64,000 nt of DNA from Carboxylicivirga taeanensis (lineage in GTDB: Bacteria; Bacteroidota; Bacteroidia; Bacteroidales; Marinilabiliaceae): positions 124,001 through 188,000 of the forward strand of contig NZ_JBPUSJ010000004.1 in NCBI RefSeq assembly GCF_051851475.1. Reading direction: 5' to 3'. A program made the position numbers and the translations under genes. Below the pieces are notes generated by a model, which was given only the letters and a program-made list of their open reading frames with translations, ran no database searches and was not told the DNA's origin. Of the stretch, positions 1 through 9,078 are shown piece by piece (within the stretch, counting starts at the first letter, position 1; each line of letters starts with the position of its first letter).

Positions 1-258
1 GTAATTAAAGCCCTCAGTTATGGGGCGGCCATGGCCCGTATTTCAATCGGTGCTTTCTTTGGGCCTTTTCTTGGGGTTTCCTTTTCGCTATTAGCAGTGA
101 AGTATACCACAACCGGTGTAGCTTCTACCATTATGGCCATTGTACCGGTATTAATTATACCACCGGCAATCCTTATTTTTAAAGAAAGAGTGACTTTAAA
201 AGAGTTGGCTGGTGCGGTTTTAGCTGTGCTGGGTGTTGTGCTGTTGTTCTCCTTTTAA
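1..258 (+). CDS. EamA/DMT-family transporter, C-terminal fragment
   Basis: The reading frame is open from the first base of the window, so the true start lies upstream; 85 residues are visible. They are almost wholly hydrophobic and contain two or three membrane segments with the small-residue pattern typical of the last helices of EamA (drug/metabolite transporter) proteins, ending in the usual helix built from Val, Leu and Gly after a short charged loop (KERVTLKE). Family members are inner-membrane exporters of amino acids or other metabolites, but the substrate cannot be told from this fragment. The stop codon overlaps the stop of the convergent PAP2 gene by a few bases. Confidence 0.75.
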   Translation, partial: VIKALSYGAAMARISIGAFFGPFLGVSFSLLAVKYTTTGVASTIMAIVPVLIIPPAILIFKERVTLKELAGAVLAVLGVVLLFSF

Positions 259-965
259 CCGGTTATTTTGAGCATAACCTTCGCAGCAACCAGCAGCGTC
301 CCCGTCATGATGAGGAGCGCGAAAAAGATCACGCGCGAATCATCATTAAATGACTTGGCTAATCCTGATTTTAGGAGACGTTTGTTGTGATGCGAAATAA
401 CGACAAAGCGCGGAATAACACGCAGATAGAATTCGTAAACCAAGCGGCCCAGCAGAATGCCTAACAAAAAGCCCCCCAAAATATCACCGGGGAAATGGAC
501 GCCCATATAAATGCGTGAATAGGCATTGACTGATGCCCATAGGAATATAAAAAAGCTAAATGTTTTGTTCCTGAATAAAAGAGAGGTAAACATTGCCAAA
601 CCAAATGAATTGGTAGCATGGGAAGATACAAAGCCATAAGAACCGCCTCTTTTCCCATTAATCAGGTGAACCAGGTATTTAAGGTCGCTGTCGTGCGAGG
701 GACGAAAGCGCTCAAAACCATGCTTAAATATGTTGGTTGATATTTGATCGCATAAAACAATTAAAAGCCCAATTGCCAATACAGTAACTAAACCTCTGGC
801 TCCATGGTTCTTGAATATGACATAGGCCATCGTCAAGTATAGTGGAATCCACACTTCTTTGCTGGTAAACATCCAAAAGAAGTTATCCCAGTAGCCGTTA
901 TGAAAACTGTTCAAAAATAGGAGGAGCTCCTTATCTAAATTGATGAGAGATTGCAAAAAGTCCAT
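255..965 (-). CDS. PAP2-family membrane phosphatase
   Basis: This 236-residue protein carries the three-part acid phosphatase signature of the PAP2 superfamily: KHGFERFRP at residues 81-89 (the K-x6-RP motif), SSHA around residues 114-117 in place of PSGH, and SRIYMGVHFPGD at 150-161, with R151, H157 and D161 expected to be catalytic. Several hydrophobic segments surround them, so it should sit in the inner membrane with the active site facing the periplasm. Relatives dephosphorylate undecaprenyl pyrophosphate, phosphatidylglycerol phosphate or lipid A. The substrate is not resolved. It is convergent with the preceding transporter and divergent from the metal efflux operon. Confidence 0.88.
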   Translation of the reverse strand: MDFLQSLINLDKELLLFLNSFHNGYWDNFFWMFTSKEVWIPLYLTMAYVIFKNHGARGLVTVLAIGLLIVLCDQISTNIFKHGFERFRPSHDSDLKYLVHLINGKRGGSYGFVSSHATNSFGLAMFTSLLFRNKTFSFFIFLWASVNAYSRIYMGVHFPGDILGGFLLGILLGRLVYEFYLRVIPRFVVISHHNKRLLKSGLAKSFNDDSRVIFFALLIMTGTLLVAAKVMLKITG

Positions 966-1120
966 AATTATTTCATTTGGGCCGAAAATAACTTTTCTTT
1001 TTCAAATTAGCAGCGCATTTACTGATAATACTCGTTTTTAAGAAGTGCTTAATCGACAAACGCGCTGTTAAAAAGTTCCTAATTAGTCGCTTTCCTTTTT
1101 TTAAAATTTGTATACTTGTA

Positions 1121-1573
1121 ATGATGTACAAATGGCGTTCAAATATCGCATTTTTACTGTTGGCTATTTACGGTATTGTATTTGCCCACAACGTAATACC
1201 TCACCATCATCACATGGATATTGGGGTGAAGATGAGCGCTGTTTTTTGTCAGGAAAAGACCGGACATGATCACCATGGTTCACAAGATGACCATTCCCAT
1301 TGGTTTGATAACCTGGAGTATAGCGGGCACGATTGCGTATCGCATCAGCAGGGTAGCGAACATCATGACGCCTGCCATTTTGATGTACGGCCGGTAGCAG
1401 CCAAACTGGTCGACTTCTCGCCATTTCTGGTCGTTAATGCCGACTTCCTGCTGCCACTGTTAAAAAACGAACTCCCTCAGTACGAAATCGATCGTACACC
1501 TCCTAAATTTCCGGAAGGCTACAATTATGCCGTGCCCCTAAGGGCACCACCTTTGTATGATAGTTTAGCATAG
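1121..1573 (+). CDS. Histidine-rich exported protein of a metal efflux operon
   Basis: A 150-residue protein with one N-terminal hydrophobic segment that may act as a signal anchor or signal peptide. The following 70 residues are crowded with His and acidic residues, including an HHHH run near residue 28 and several HDHH/HSH clusters, plus three Cys (CQE, HDC, ACH). The C-terminal third is Pro-rich and reads like an extended tail. No catalytic family is recognised. It is the first gene before a His-rich lipoprotein and a CusB-CusA-TolC efflux set, so a periplasmic metal-binding or metal-sensing role is a reasonable inference. Two adjacent ATG codons make the start uncertain by one residue. 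Confidence 0.7.
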   Translation: MMYKWRSNIAFLLLAIYGIVFAHNVIPHHHHMDIGVKMSAVFCQEKTGHDHHGSQDDHSHWFDNLEYSGHDCVSHQQGSEHHDACHFDVRPVAAKLVDFSPFLVVNADFLLPLLKNELPQYEIDRTPPKFPEGYNYAVPLRAPPLYDSLA

Positions 1574-1645
1574 GATTTTACCTCTGTTCTGCTTATTAAC
1601 AGGACAGAAGGACCATTTTATATACTAACTAATTCATTTTTTATC

Positions 1646-1924
1646 ATGCAAAAATTATTGCTAGTCATGGCTATGTTGGCTTTAACGCTATCAGCGTGTG
1701 GAACGAAAAACACTAAGCAGCAAGAAGGTGCACATGTGCATTCTGATGGAACTGTTCATGAAGGACACGATCACTCAGCTTCAAAACAAGAAGTATTTGA
1801 AGTGAAAGAAGCTGTGTGTGCTCATGAATGTGCAAAAGATAGTTGTGATTCGCTTAAGCCCAGCGAAGAAGTGCATGACCATGATCATGCCCATGAGCAT
1901 AATCAAGATCATTCGCACGAGTAA
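1646..1924 (+). CDS. Small histidine-rich lipoprotein
   Basis: A 92-residue protein with a clear lipoprotein signal: a hydrophobic stretch ending in LSAC, with Cys18 as the lipidated residue. The mature part is almost entirely low-complexity and metal-binding in character, with HVHSDG, HEGHDH and a C-terminal run of alternating His, Asp and Glu, plus a small Cys cluster (CAHEC, DSC). It probably buffers or delivers divalent metal (Zn, Cu, Co or Ni) at the periplasmic face of a membrane. It lies 72 bases after the first His-rich gene and 81 bases before the CusB-like adaptor, with a strong hairpin in the latter gap. Confidence 0.78.
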   Translation: MQKLLLVMAMLALTLSACGTKNTKQQEGAHVHSDGTVHEGHDHSASKQEVFEVKEAVCAHECAKDSCDSLKPSEEVHDHDHAHEHNQDHSHE

Positions 1925-1933
1925 ACTTGCAAC

Positions 1934-1968
1934 TGACTCAAGTAGAGAAATATTCTCTGCTTGAGTCA
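1934..1968 (+). other. Strong intercistronic hairpin
   Basis: A 16-base stem (1934-1949 with 1953-1968, one G-U pair) and a three-base loop lie between the small His-rich lipoprotein and the CusB-like gene. No T-run follows, so it is not a standard terminator. An RNA-processing or stability element that makes the lipoprotein more abundant than the pump is one possible role; partial termination is another. Confidence 0.6.
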
Positions 1969-2005
1969 ATTCTAGCTGTTAAAGAATGGATTAAAAACAA
2001 TAAAC

Positions 2006-3505
2006 ATGAAATTTTATAATATAATGGGGTGCTTGTTACTGTCGTTTTTTTGGGCATGTAATAGTTCCCATTCGTCAAAAGAAGCACATGCTCACAACGA
2101 TATCACGATTCCTTATACCGGTTACTCCAGTGAGGTTGAGGTATTCGCCGATGTGGAACCTTTAGCAACAGGAACCAACTCAGATTTGATTGTTCACTTG
2201 ACTGATTTAGCCACTTTCAAACCGATCGATATTCAACAGTTAACTGTTTCGTTAGTTGTAGGGTCTAAAGGAGTGCGGGTAGTGAGTGATTCACCAGTGC
2301 AGAAAGGTATATTTATAATAAGCCTGCAGCCGGTTTTGGCAGGTAGTGGACAGTTGCAGTTCACCTTTAACAAAGATGGAAGAGAGCAGGCTGTTGTGGT
2401 AAATAATGTGCTAGTTTATGAAGATGCGCATCAGGCAATGCATTTGGCAGAGGAAGACTTACCATCTTCACCCAATGCCATAGGCTTTACTAAAGAACAA
2501 TCGTGGAAGGTGGAGTTTGAAACCCGGCCTGTTCAACGCTTACCGTTTAATCAGATCATTAAGGCCCCTGCTAAAGTGGAAGCCGCTCAGGATAATCAAA
2601 CCCTGGTAGTGGCAAAAACGTCTGGTGTTGTTCAGTTTTCAGCTGGCAGCTTATATCCAGGGCAAAGTCTCTCAAAAGGTGATTGGACCATGACTATTGC
2701 AGGAGAGGGTTTAACCGAAAATAATGCCGTGGTGCGTTTGCAAGAGGCACGTGCAGAATATGATGCTGCTAAATCCGATTACAATCGGGATAAACGATTG
2801 TTTGAGCAACAAATTGTATCGGAGCGAGCATTGCTTGAATCCAAAACCCGCTTTGAAAAGGCCGGGGCTCTCTGGAACAATCTGCAAAAATCGGTTGGAC
2901 AATCAGGTGAAAATGTGCTGGCCCCACAAATGGGCTTAGTCCATTCAGTCTGCGTATCAAATGGTGAGTTTATCACCACGGGAACTCCCTTATACTCAAT
3001 TGTCGAGAATAAGCGTCTGGTGCTTCAGGCGATGGTTAGACAGAGCCAGCTGCCTGCCTTAGCAGCTATTACCGATGCAACTATAGAGCTCAATTCCGGT
3101 GAAGTATTTGAACTCAAAGAGTTAAATGGAACCATTAAGGCCGTTGCCCAAACGGTTAATGAGGAGGCCTATTTGCTGCCTGTTACCATTGAAGTGGATT
3201 ACGATGAACGACTGGTGAGCGGAGGTTTTGTAAACGTGTACCTCAAGAGGGCAGAGACTGTGCCGGCTTTGGTTGTGCCTGAAACAGCTTTGGTGGAAAT
3301 ACAGGGGCTGTATTTCGTTTACCTCCAGTTGACACCTGAAATGTTTGAACGCCAGCAAGTAAAGGTGGGCGCTAGTAATGGTGTTCAACGCGTTATTCTG
3401 TCTGGTCTCAGGGAGCATGACCGGGTGGTGACAAAAGGAGCGATTCTGGTAAAACTGGCCGCAGTGTCTAATACAATTGATGCCCATGCAGGTCATGTTC
3501 ATTAG
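2006..3505 (+). CDS. RND efflux periplasmic adaptor (CusB/CzcB-like)
   Basis: A 499-residue membrane-fusion protein for a heavy-metal RND pump. The N-terminus is hydrophobic and ends at FWAC, a weak lipobox, followed by a His-containing linker. Residues about 35-135 form an extra beta-rich domain. Next come the paired barrel-sandwich (lipoyl) halves flanking an alpha-hairpin (residues about 240-300, ARAEYDAAKSDYNRD and following), then the beta-barrel and membrane-proximal domains. The C-terminus ends in DAHAGHVH, a possible metal ligand. It should bridge the inner-membrane pump at 3517 and the outer-membrane channel at 6624. It ends 11 bases before the pump gene, with a GGAGG ribosome-binding site in the gap. 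Confidence 0.92.
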   Translation: MKFYNIMGCLLLSFFWACNSSHSSKEAHAHNDITIPYTGYSSEVEVFADVEPLATGTNSDLIVHLTDLATFKPIDIQQLTVSLVVGSKGVRVVSDSPVQKGIFIISLQPVLAGSGQLQFTFNKDGREQAVVVNNVLVYEDAHQAMHLAEEDLPSSPNAIGFTKEQSWKVEFETRPVQRLPFNQIIKAPAKVEAAQDNQTLVVAKTSGVVQFSAGSLYPGQSLSKGDWTMTIAGEGLTENNAVVRLQEARAEYDAAKSDYNRDKRLFEQQIVSERALLESKTRFEKAGALWNNLQKSVGQSGENVLAPQMGLVHSVCVSNGEFITTGTPLYSIVENKRLVLQAMVRQSQLPALAAITDATIELNSGEVFELKELNGTIKAVAQTVNEEAYLLPVTIEVDYDERLVSGGFVNVYLKRAETVPALVVPETALVEIQGLYFVYLQLTPEMFERQQVKVGASNGVQRVILSGLREHDRVVTKGAILVKLAAVSNTIDAHAGHVH

Positions 3506-3516
3506 GAGGAAGAGTT

Positions 3517-6500
3517 ATGCTGGATAGAATAATTAAATTTTCACTCCACAATAAGCTAATTGTTTTATTGGGAGCAACGATATTAATGCTGGGCGGTTTA
3601 TATACGGCCAATAATATGGATGTGGATGTGTTTCCAGATCTTACGGCCCCAACTGTGGTGGTAATGACGGATGCACATGGCATGGCCGCCGAAGAGGTGG
3701 AGCGCCTGGTAACCTTTCCAATTGAAACGGCAGTGAATGGAGCCACCGATGTGCGGCGGGTACGCTCTGCCAGTTCGCACGGTTTTTCTTTTGTGTGGGT
3801 TGAATTTGATTGGGGCACGGATGTGTTTTTGGCCCGGCAAATTGTAAGTGAAAAACTGGTGACCTTGGCCGGACAATTGCCGCTGGGCATCGGACAACCC
3901 ATTTTAGCCCCACAGTCAAGTGTGATGGGTGAGATATTGTTTATCGGATTACAATCCGACAGTACGGATATGATGACCTTGCGTACCATTGCTGACTGGC
4001 AGGTTAAACCACTGCTGCTTGCTACCGGCGGCGTATCACAGGTCACGATTATTGGCGGAGATTATAAGCAATATAAAGTACTGGCCGATCCCCACAAGAT
4101 GATGCACTACAAGGTTAAGCTGGAGGAGTTGGCCGATGTTTGCCGGGGCCTGAGTGAGAACAGTACAGGTGGCGTTATTCGCGAGTATGGAAACGAGTAT
4201 GTGGTACGTGGTATTGGCCGCAGTGCTGATCTGGATGTATTGGGCAATGCACTTATCCGCCAAAACAACGGACAAGCAGTGTATGTTAGCGATGTTGCAG
4301 ATGTGGTAGTTGAGCCGGCAGTGAAGATGGGCTATGCCTCGCAAAATGCAACACCTGCAGTTATCATATCAATTTCGAAACAGCCAAATACGAATACACT
4401 GGAACTGACACAACGAATTGAGGCCAATTTAAATGCACTGGCCGAAACACTGCCCGAAGATGTAAAACTGGATACCAAAATATTCCGTCAGGCCGATTTT
4501 ATTGAAACATCGGTCAATAATGTGCAGCGGGCGCTGATCGAGGGAGGTTTATTTGTAGTAATTATCCTCTTTTTGTTCTTGGGCAGTTTTCGTACAACCG
4601 TAATATCGCTTCTGGCCATTCCACTGTCATTATTGGGAGCCGTCATTACCCTTAAATATCTGAACCTGAATATTAATACAATGAGTCTTGGCGGAATGGC
4701 GATTGCTATTGGTTCACTGGTCGACGATGCCATTATTGACGTTGAGAATGTGTATAAGCGACTGCGACAGAATCACCAGCGGCCAAAAGAGGAACGGTTG
4801 TCAACGCTGACTATAGTTTATGAAGCTTCCCGAGAGATAAGGGCGTCCATCTTAAATGCAACCCTCATTATTATGGTGGCCTTTGTGCCTTTATTCTTCT
4901 TATCAGGCATGGAAGGGCGCATGTTACGACCATTGGGTATTGCGTACATCGTTTCCTTGTTCATGTCGCTCATTATTGCAATGACCATTACGCCTTTGCT
5001 CTGTCGAATGCTTTTGACAGGAGATACCTACTTGGATCGTAAGGAAAAAGACAGCCGACTAATTCGAACTTTGCAAAATGGCTATCAGAAAACCTTGCGC
5101 TGGGCCTTGCGTCATAAAACAGGTTTCCTAGCAGCTTCATTATTTCTGTTTATAGTTGCAATGGGAGTGCTTGGTTCCATGGGACGCAGTTTTTTACCGG
5201 AGTTTAACGAGGGAGCATTAACAATTTCGGCGGTGAGTCAACCCGGTGTTTCACTGGAAGAGAGCAACCGGCTGGGGAATCTCATTGAAAACGAGTTGTT
5301 GGCGATACCTGAAGTGACCAGTACGGCGCGCCGAACAGGGCGGGGAGAGCTGGATGAACACTCACAGACGACTAACAGTGCGGAGATTGATGTCAACTTT
5401 GTGGTTGGTGAGCGGGGGCAAGAGGCCTTTATGGCAGATGTGAGGCATAAACTGGCTAATATTCCTGGTGTGGCCACTACTGTGGGCCAACCCTTGGGGC
5501 ATCGCATTGATCATATGCTATCGGGGACAAGGGCTAATATTGCCATAAAAATATTCGGGCAGGATTTGAATCAGCTGTTTGTGTTGGGCAATCAACTTAA
5601 AGCGGCTATCAGCCATGTGGATGGGTTGGTGGATGTAAATGTGGAGCAGCAGACAGAAGTGCCACAGATACAGGTGATAACCGACCGTGGTAAGCTGGCG
5701 ATGTATGGCATCACCTTGAACGAATTCAATGCATTTATTGAGAGGGCTTTTGCTGGCGAGAAACTGGCTGATATTTATGAAGGACAGCGTAGTTTCGATC
5801 TGTTATTGCGCTTCAACCACGACTATACCAACTCGCTGGAGGGGCTTAAGAAGGCATTGATTGACACAGAAGATGACAAAAAAGTGCCCCTTGAAGAAGT
5901 TGCCCACATTCGTTCGACTGCTGGCCCTGGCATTATTACCAGGGAGAATGTGCAGCGAAAACTGGTGGTTTCGGCTAATGTGGCAGAGCGCGATTTAAGG
6001 AGTGTGGTGAATGAAGTTCGTAAGGTGGTAAAGCAGGACCTTAGCCTGCCCGATGGCTACCGGATTGAATATGGAGGGCAGTTTGAGAGTGAAGCAAAAG
6101 CCTCGCAAACGCTGCTGTTCACTTCCCTGGTGGCTATCTGTATCATTTTTATGCTGCTGTATCAGGAGTTTAAAAATATGCAGCTGGCCGGTATCATTCT
6201 TTTAAATTTGCCCTTGGCTCTAATAGGGGGTGTATTTGCTATTCAAGTAACATCAGGCATCATTAGTATACCGGCCATTATCGGCTTTATTACCTTGTTT
6301 GGTATTGCCACGCGCAATGGGATTCTATTGATATCCAATTATCAGCAAATGGAAGGGGAAAAGCAGGGATTAACCGATAGGGTGGTGCATGGATCGGTAG
6401 ACCGGTTAAACCCAATATTGATGACGGCTCTGACAGCTGCTTTGGCCCTGATTCCCCTGGCATTGAATGGCGATCAGCCCGGCAACGAAATACAGAGTCC

Positions 6501-6627
6501 GATGGCCCAAGTGATTCTCGGAGGTTTATTGACTTCAACTCTGCTAAATATGTACGTTATCCCAATTGTGTACTATTTGTTTCAGAAAAGAAAACAAGCT
6601 AGTGTTAAGAAAGGAGAGCAGCAATGA
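3517..6627 (+). CDS. Heavy-metal efflux RND permease (CusA/CzcA family)
   Basis: At 1036 residues this is a full-length HME-type RND pump with the usual 12-helix, two-porter-loop layout. The fourth membrane helix carries GSLVDDAIIDVENV near residue 400, whose acidic pair serves proton transfer in this family. The N-terminal NNMDVDVFPDLTAPTV and the TM-proximal LPEFNEGALT segments are also typical of CusA/CzcA proteins. It uses proton motive force to drive divalent or monovalent metal ions out through the TolC-like partner. The His-rich neighbours favour Zn, Co, Ni or Cu; the exact ion is not decided. Its stop overlaps the start of the next gene (ATGA), indicating translational coupling. Confidence 0.94.
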   Translation: MLDRIIKFSLHNKLIVLLGATILMLGGLYTANNMDVDVFPDLTAPTVVVMTDAHGMAAEEVERLVTFPIETAVNGATDVRRVRSASSHGFSFVWVEFDWGTDVFLARQIVSEKLVTLAGQLPLGIGQPILAPQSSVMGEILFIGLQSDSTDMMTLRTIADWQVKPLLLATGGVSQVTIIGGDYKQYKVLADPHKMMHYKVKLEELADVCRGLSENSTGGVIREYGNEYVVRGIGRSADLDVLGNALIRQNNGQAVYVSDVADVVVEPAVKMGYASQNATPAVIISISKQPNTNTLELTQRIEANLNALAETLPEDVKLDTKIFRQADFIETSVNNVQRALIEGGLFVVIILFLFLGSFRTTVISLLAIPLSLLGAVITLKYLNLNINTMSLGGMAIAIGSLVDDAIIDVENVYKRLRQNHQRPKEERLSTLTIVYEASREIRASILNATLIIMVAFVPLFFLSGMEGRMLRPLGIAYIVSLFMSLIIAMTITPLLCRMLLTGDTYLDRKEKDSRLIRTLQNGYQKTLRWALRHKTGFLAASLFLFIVAMGVLGSMGRSFLPEFNEGALTISAVSQPGVSLEESNRLGNLIENELLAIPEVTSTARRTGRGELDEHSQTTNSAEIDVNFVVGERGQEAFMADVRHKLANIPGVATTVGQPLGHRIDHMLSGTRANIAIKIFGQDLNQLFVLGNQLKAAISHVDGLVDVNVEQQTEVPQIQVITDRGKLAMYGITLNEFNAFIERAFAGEKLADIYEGQRSFDLLLRFNHDYTNSLEGLKKALIDTEDDKKVPLEEVAHIRSTAGPGIITRENVQRKLVVSANVAERDLRSVVNEVRKVVKQDLSLPDGYRIEYGGQFESEAKASQTLLFTSLVAICIIFMLLYQEFKNMQLAGIILLNLPLALIGGVFAIQVTSGIISIPAIIGFITLFGIATRNGILLISNYQQMEGEKQGLTDRVVHGSVDRLNPILMTALTAALALIPLALNGDQPGNEIQSPMAQVILGGLLTSTLLNMYVIPIVYYLFQKRKQASVKKGEQQ

Positions 6628-7802
6628 AACGACTGACAATATTAGGTGTACTAATGATGGCCATTAATGTGGCTGGACAAAACAGCATTCCGCAAATACT
6701 CGAGGCGATTGAAACTAATAATCTGATGTTAAAATCGTTGAGAGCTCAAGCAGATGCCCAAATCATGGCTAATAAAACAGGTTTAAATCCTGCTAACCCA
6801 GAGGTGGAGTACTCTTATCAATGGGGAAATACCAGTGAGTTGGGCAATAAGCAGGAGTTTCACATCCGTCAGAGCTTCGATTTTCCTAGTGCATATCGGT
6901 ACCGCAAAATGATGCATGAGCACCAGAATGAGCAGGCCGAACGACAGTATTTACATGCCTATAATCAGGTGATGCTTTCGGCACAGCAGATAATCTACCG
7001 CTTGATAGCGCACAACATTCTTCAGGCTGAATATCAAAAACGATTAGGACATGCTGAACAGATTGCAGCAGCCTATCATACCAAGTTTGACGAAGGAGCT
7101 GCAAATATTCTGGAACGTAATAAGGCCGATATTAATCTGCTAAATGCGCGCAATGCTTTGGCTCAAATACAGTCGGAGAAGCAATTGCTGGAGGAGCAGC
7201 TGGTGCAAATTAATGGCGGTAATTCGTTAGAGTTAAATTCGAAAGAATGGCCATTGGATCAACTGCCATTGAGTTATGATGACTGGTTCAATGCCAATGC
7301 AGATATCATTCCGGAGTTGGCCAGTCTGCAAGAAGGCGTTGAAGCCAATCGTTACAATGAGAAGCTAAACAAAGCGCTGTCGTTGCCAAAAATTACTGGT
7401 GGCTATAGTGCAGAAACAGGTGCTGTAGATAAATTCAAGGGGTTTAGTGTGGGAATAAGCATTCCGTTATGGGAAAATAAAAATACCGTAAAGCAGGCCA
7501 AGTTAAGTACCCTGGCAATTGAAAGTCAAATGGCCGGCACCCGTTTGCAGCTGTATCATGGCTTGAAAGCATTGTATCTGAAAGCTAATAATATGCAAAC
7601 AGTGGCGAATGATTACCGTCGCTCACTTTCAACTTTGAATAATACTGACCTGCTGCAAATGGCCCTTGATGCTGGCGAAATCAATATTCTTGAGTACATG
7701 ATGGAGGTAGGTATTTACTACGAAGCCATAGAAAATGCGCTCAATGCAGAGCTGGAATACCACCTGAGTGTGGCTCAACTGAAGGCATTTCATTTGAACT
7801 GA
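6624..7802 (+). CDS. TolC-family outer-membrane efflux protein
   Basis: A 392-residue outer-membrane factor. It starts with a short Sec signal peptide and is otherwise a sequence of long amphipathic helices rich in Gln, Ala, Asn and Glu, with two repeated halves, as in OEP/TolC proteins. Its length is slightly below the usual 420-470. The start overlaps the pump stop by four bases. It completes the tripartite metal efflux system with the adaptor and permease, forming the exit channel through the outer membrane. A rho-independent terminator follows 16 bases after the stop, so it is the last gene of the operon. Confidence 0.9.
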   Translation: MKRLTILGVLMMAINVAGQNSIPQILEAIETNNLMLKSLRAQADAQIMANKTGLNPANPEVEYSYQWGNTSELGNKQEFHIRQSFDFPSAYRYRKMMHEHQNEQAERQYLHAYNQVMLSAQQIIYRLIAHNILQAEYQKRLGHAEQIAAAYHTKFDEGAANILERNKADINLLNARNALAQIQSEKQLLEEQLVQINGGNSLELNSKEWPLDQLPLSYDDWFNANADIIPELASLQEGVEANRYNEKLNKALSLPKITGGYSAETGAVDKFKGFSVGISIPLWENKNTVKQAKLSTLAIESQMAGTRLQLYHGLKALYLKANNMQTVANDYRRSLSTLNNTDLLQMALDAGEINILEYMMEVGIYYEAIENALNAELEYHLSVAQLKAFHLN

Positions 7803-7817
7803 TCGGGCTCTTGGAGA

Positions 7818-7860
7818 AAATCGTTCCTGCAAGTTAAAACTTAGCAGGAGCGATTTTTTA
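7818..7860. terminator. Bidirectional rho-independent terminator
   Basis: A 13-base stem (7818-7830 with 7844-7856, one G-U pair) is flanked by AAA on the left and TTTTTT on the right. It sits between the convergent tolC-like and SUI1-like genes and can serve both. Confidence 0.85.
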
Positions 7861-7876
7861 TTTGGTTTGTAATCGG

Positions 7877-8227
7877 CTAACCGCCTGATTTTTTGACTTT
7901 ATAGCCATCTTTTCCAAGCAGTTCAACCACTTTATCTCTAAAGTCTCCCTGAATTAATATTTCTCCATCTTTTGTGGAACCGCCTACGCCACACTTGCTT
8001 TTTAGCTGCTTACCCAAGTTTTTCAGGTCATCGTCAGAGCCAATAAACCCGGTAATGAGTGTGACTTTTTTCCCACCTCGCTGTTTTTTATCCAGCATCA
8101 CTCTTAAATCCTGTTGTTGGGGAGGTAGTGTTTCTTCCTTCTCATCTGCCTCATATTGGTATTCAAAATCCTGATTGGTTGAAAAAACAACCCCATCCAG
8201 GTTTTTCCACTTTTTTTTCTTTGCCAT
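7877..8227 (-). CDS. yciH: eIF1/SUI1-family translation factor (YciH-like)
   Basis: A 116-residue protein whose second half (about residues 45-113) is a SUI1 domain: KKQRGGKKVTLITGF, then DLKNLGKQLKSKCGVGGS and the closing EILIQGDFRDKV and GYKVKKSGG. Bacterial YciH proteins resemble eukaryotic eIF1 and are thought to act in start-codon discrimination or stress translation on the 30S subunit. The N-terminal 45 residues are Lys- and acid-rich and probably flexible. On its own strand a TACATTTG element (plus-strand 8246-8253), which fits the Bacteroidota -7 box, lies about 20 bases upstream of the start. It is a single-gene unit with its own terminator downstream. Confidence 0.92.
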   Translation of the reverse strand: MAKKKKWKNLDGVVFSTNQDFEYQYEADEKEETLPPQQQDLRVMLDKKQRGGKKVTLITGFIGSDDDLKNLGKQLKSKCGVGGSTKDGEILIQGDFRDKVVELLGKDGYKVKKSGG

Positions 8228-8307
8228 CTTTGTACTGTGTTTTTACAAATGTAATAACAAAGTAAAAAAATGCGAGAATACGCATCAATCAATCTTAGGC
8301 AAAGCTT

Positions 8308-9006
8308 ATGACTAAATTAAAAGATATAAAAGTAATTGCGTTTGACGCAGATGATACCTTGTGGGAGAATGAGACTTTTTTCAGAGAGGCCGAACGGCAA
8401 TTTGCCAAATTGATACACGTGTATGCCCCGGAAGAAGAGGTTTACAGGATGTTGTACGACGTGGAGCTCGCCAATATGCCTGTTTATGGTTACGGCATTA
8501 AAGGCTTCATTCTATCCTTAATTGAAACGGCACACTTGCTATCGGGGTATAAAATAACGGCCCGAGAAACCAACGAGTTGCTGGAGCTTGCAAAAGACAT
8601 GCTCAATAAACCGGTGGTGCTGCTCGATGGAGTGGAAGATGTATTAAAGCAATTGCAAGGGCATTATAAGTTGATTGTGGCGACCAAAGGAGATTTGCTC
8701 GATCAAGAGCGAAAGCTCAAAACATCTGGATTGTTAAAGTACTTCCACCATATAGAAGTGATGAGTGACAAGAACACTGCCGCCTACCAATCATTAATAG
8801 GCCACCTCGATGTGGAACCGGCAGAAGTATTAATGGTGGGCAATTCGCTCAAGTCGGATGTACTGCCGGTGCTGGATTGTGGTGGCTGGAGTGTTCACAT
8901 TCCATTTCATACTACCTGGCACCATGAGTTAGTGACCGATGAAGTGGTCTCCGACCGATTTTTCGAATTAACCAGCATCAGCGAACTGCCTGCCTTGGTT
9001 TTATAA
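8308..9006 (+). CDS. HAD-family hydrolase
   Basis: A 232-residue haloacid-dehalogenase-superfamily phosphatase. Motif I is FDADDT with nucleophile D13 and general acid D15. Motif II is the Thr in VATKG (T126), motif III is probably K155 in SDKN, and motif IV is the GNSLKSD segment at 178-184. The helical cap between motifs I and II (about residues 20-100) fits subfamily I. Such enzymes dephosphorylate small metabolites such as sugar phosphates or phosphoglycolate; the substrate here is unknown. It is soluble and cytoplasmic, has no signal peptide, and lies 72 bases before the DUF2721 gene with the same orientation. Confidence 0.88.
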   Translation: MTKLKDIKVIAFDADDTLWENETFFREAERQFAKLIHVYAPEEEVYRMLYDVELANMPVYGYGIKGFILSLIETAHLLSGYKITARETNELLELAKDMLNKPVVLLDGVEDVLKQLQGHYKLIVATKGDLLDQERKLKTSGLLKYFHHIEVMSDKNTAAYQSLIGHLDVEPAEVLMVGNSLKSDVLPVLDCGGWSVHIPFHTTWHHELVTDEVVSDRFFELTSISELPALVL

Positions 9007-9078
9007 ACTTTGTTAAATTACCCGTAAGAAAAGAACAAAAGGTGCTGAGCATTGGTTTAGCACTAAAAATTTATCAAT

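Noticed and set aside
1584..1607. A hairpin (CTGTTCTG with CAGGACAG) between the two His-rich genes.
   Set aside because: The stem is short and no T-run follows; it may be chance, so it is not listed as a terminator.
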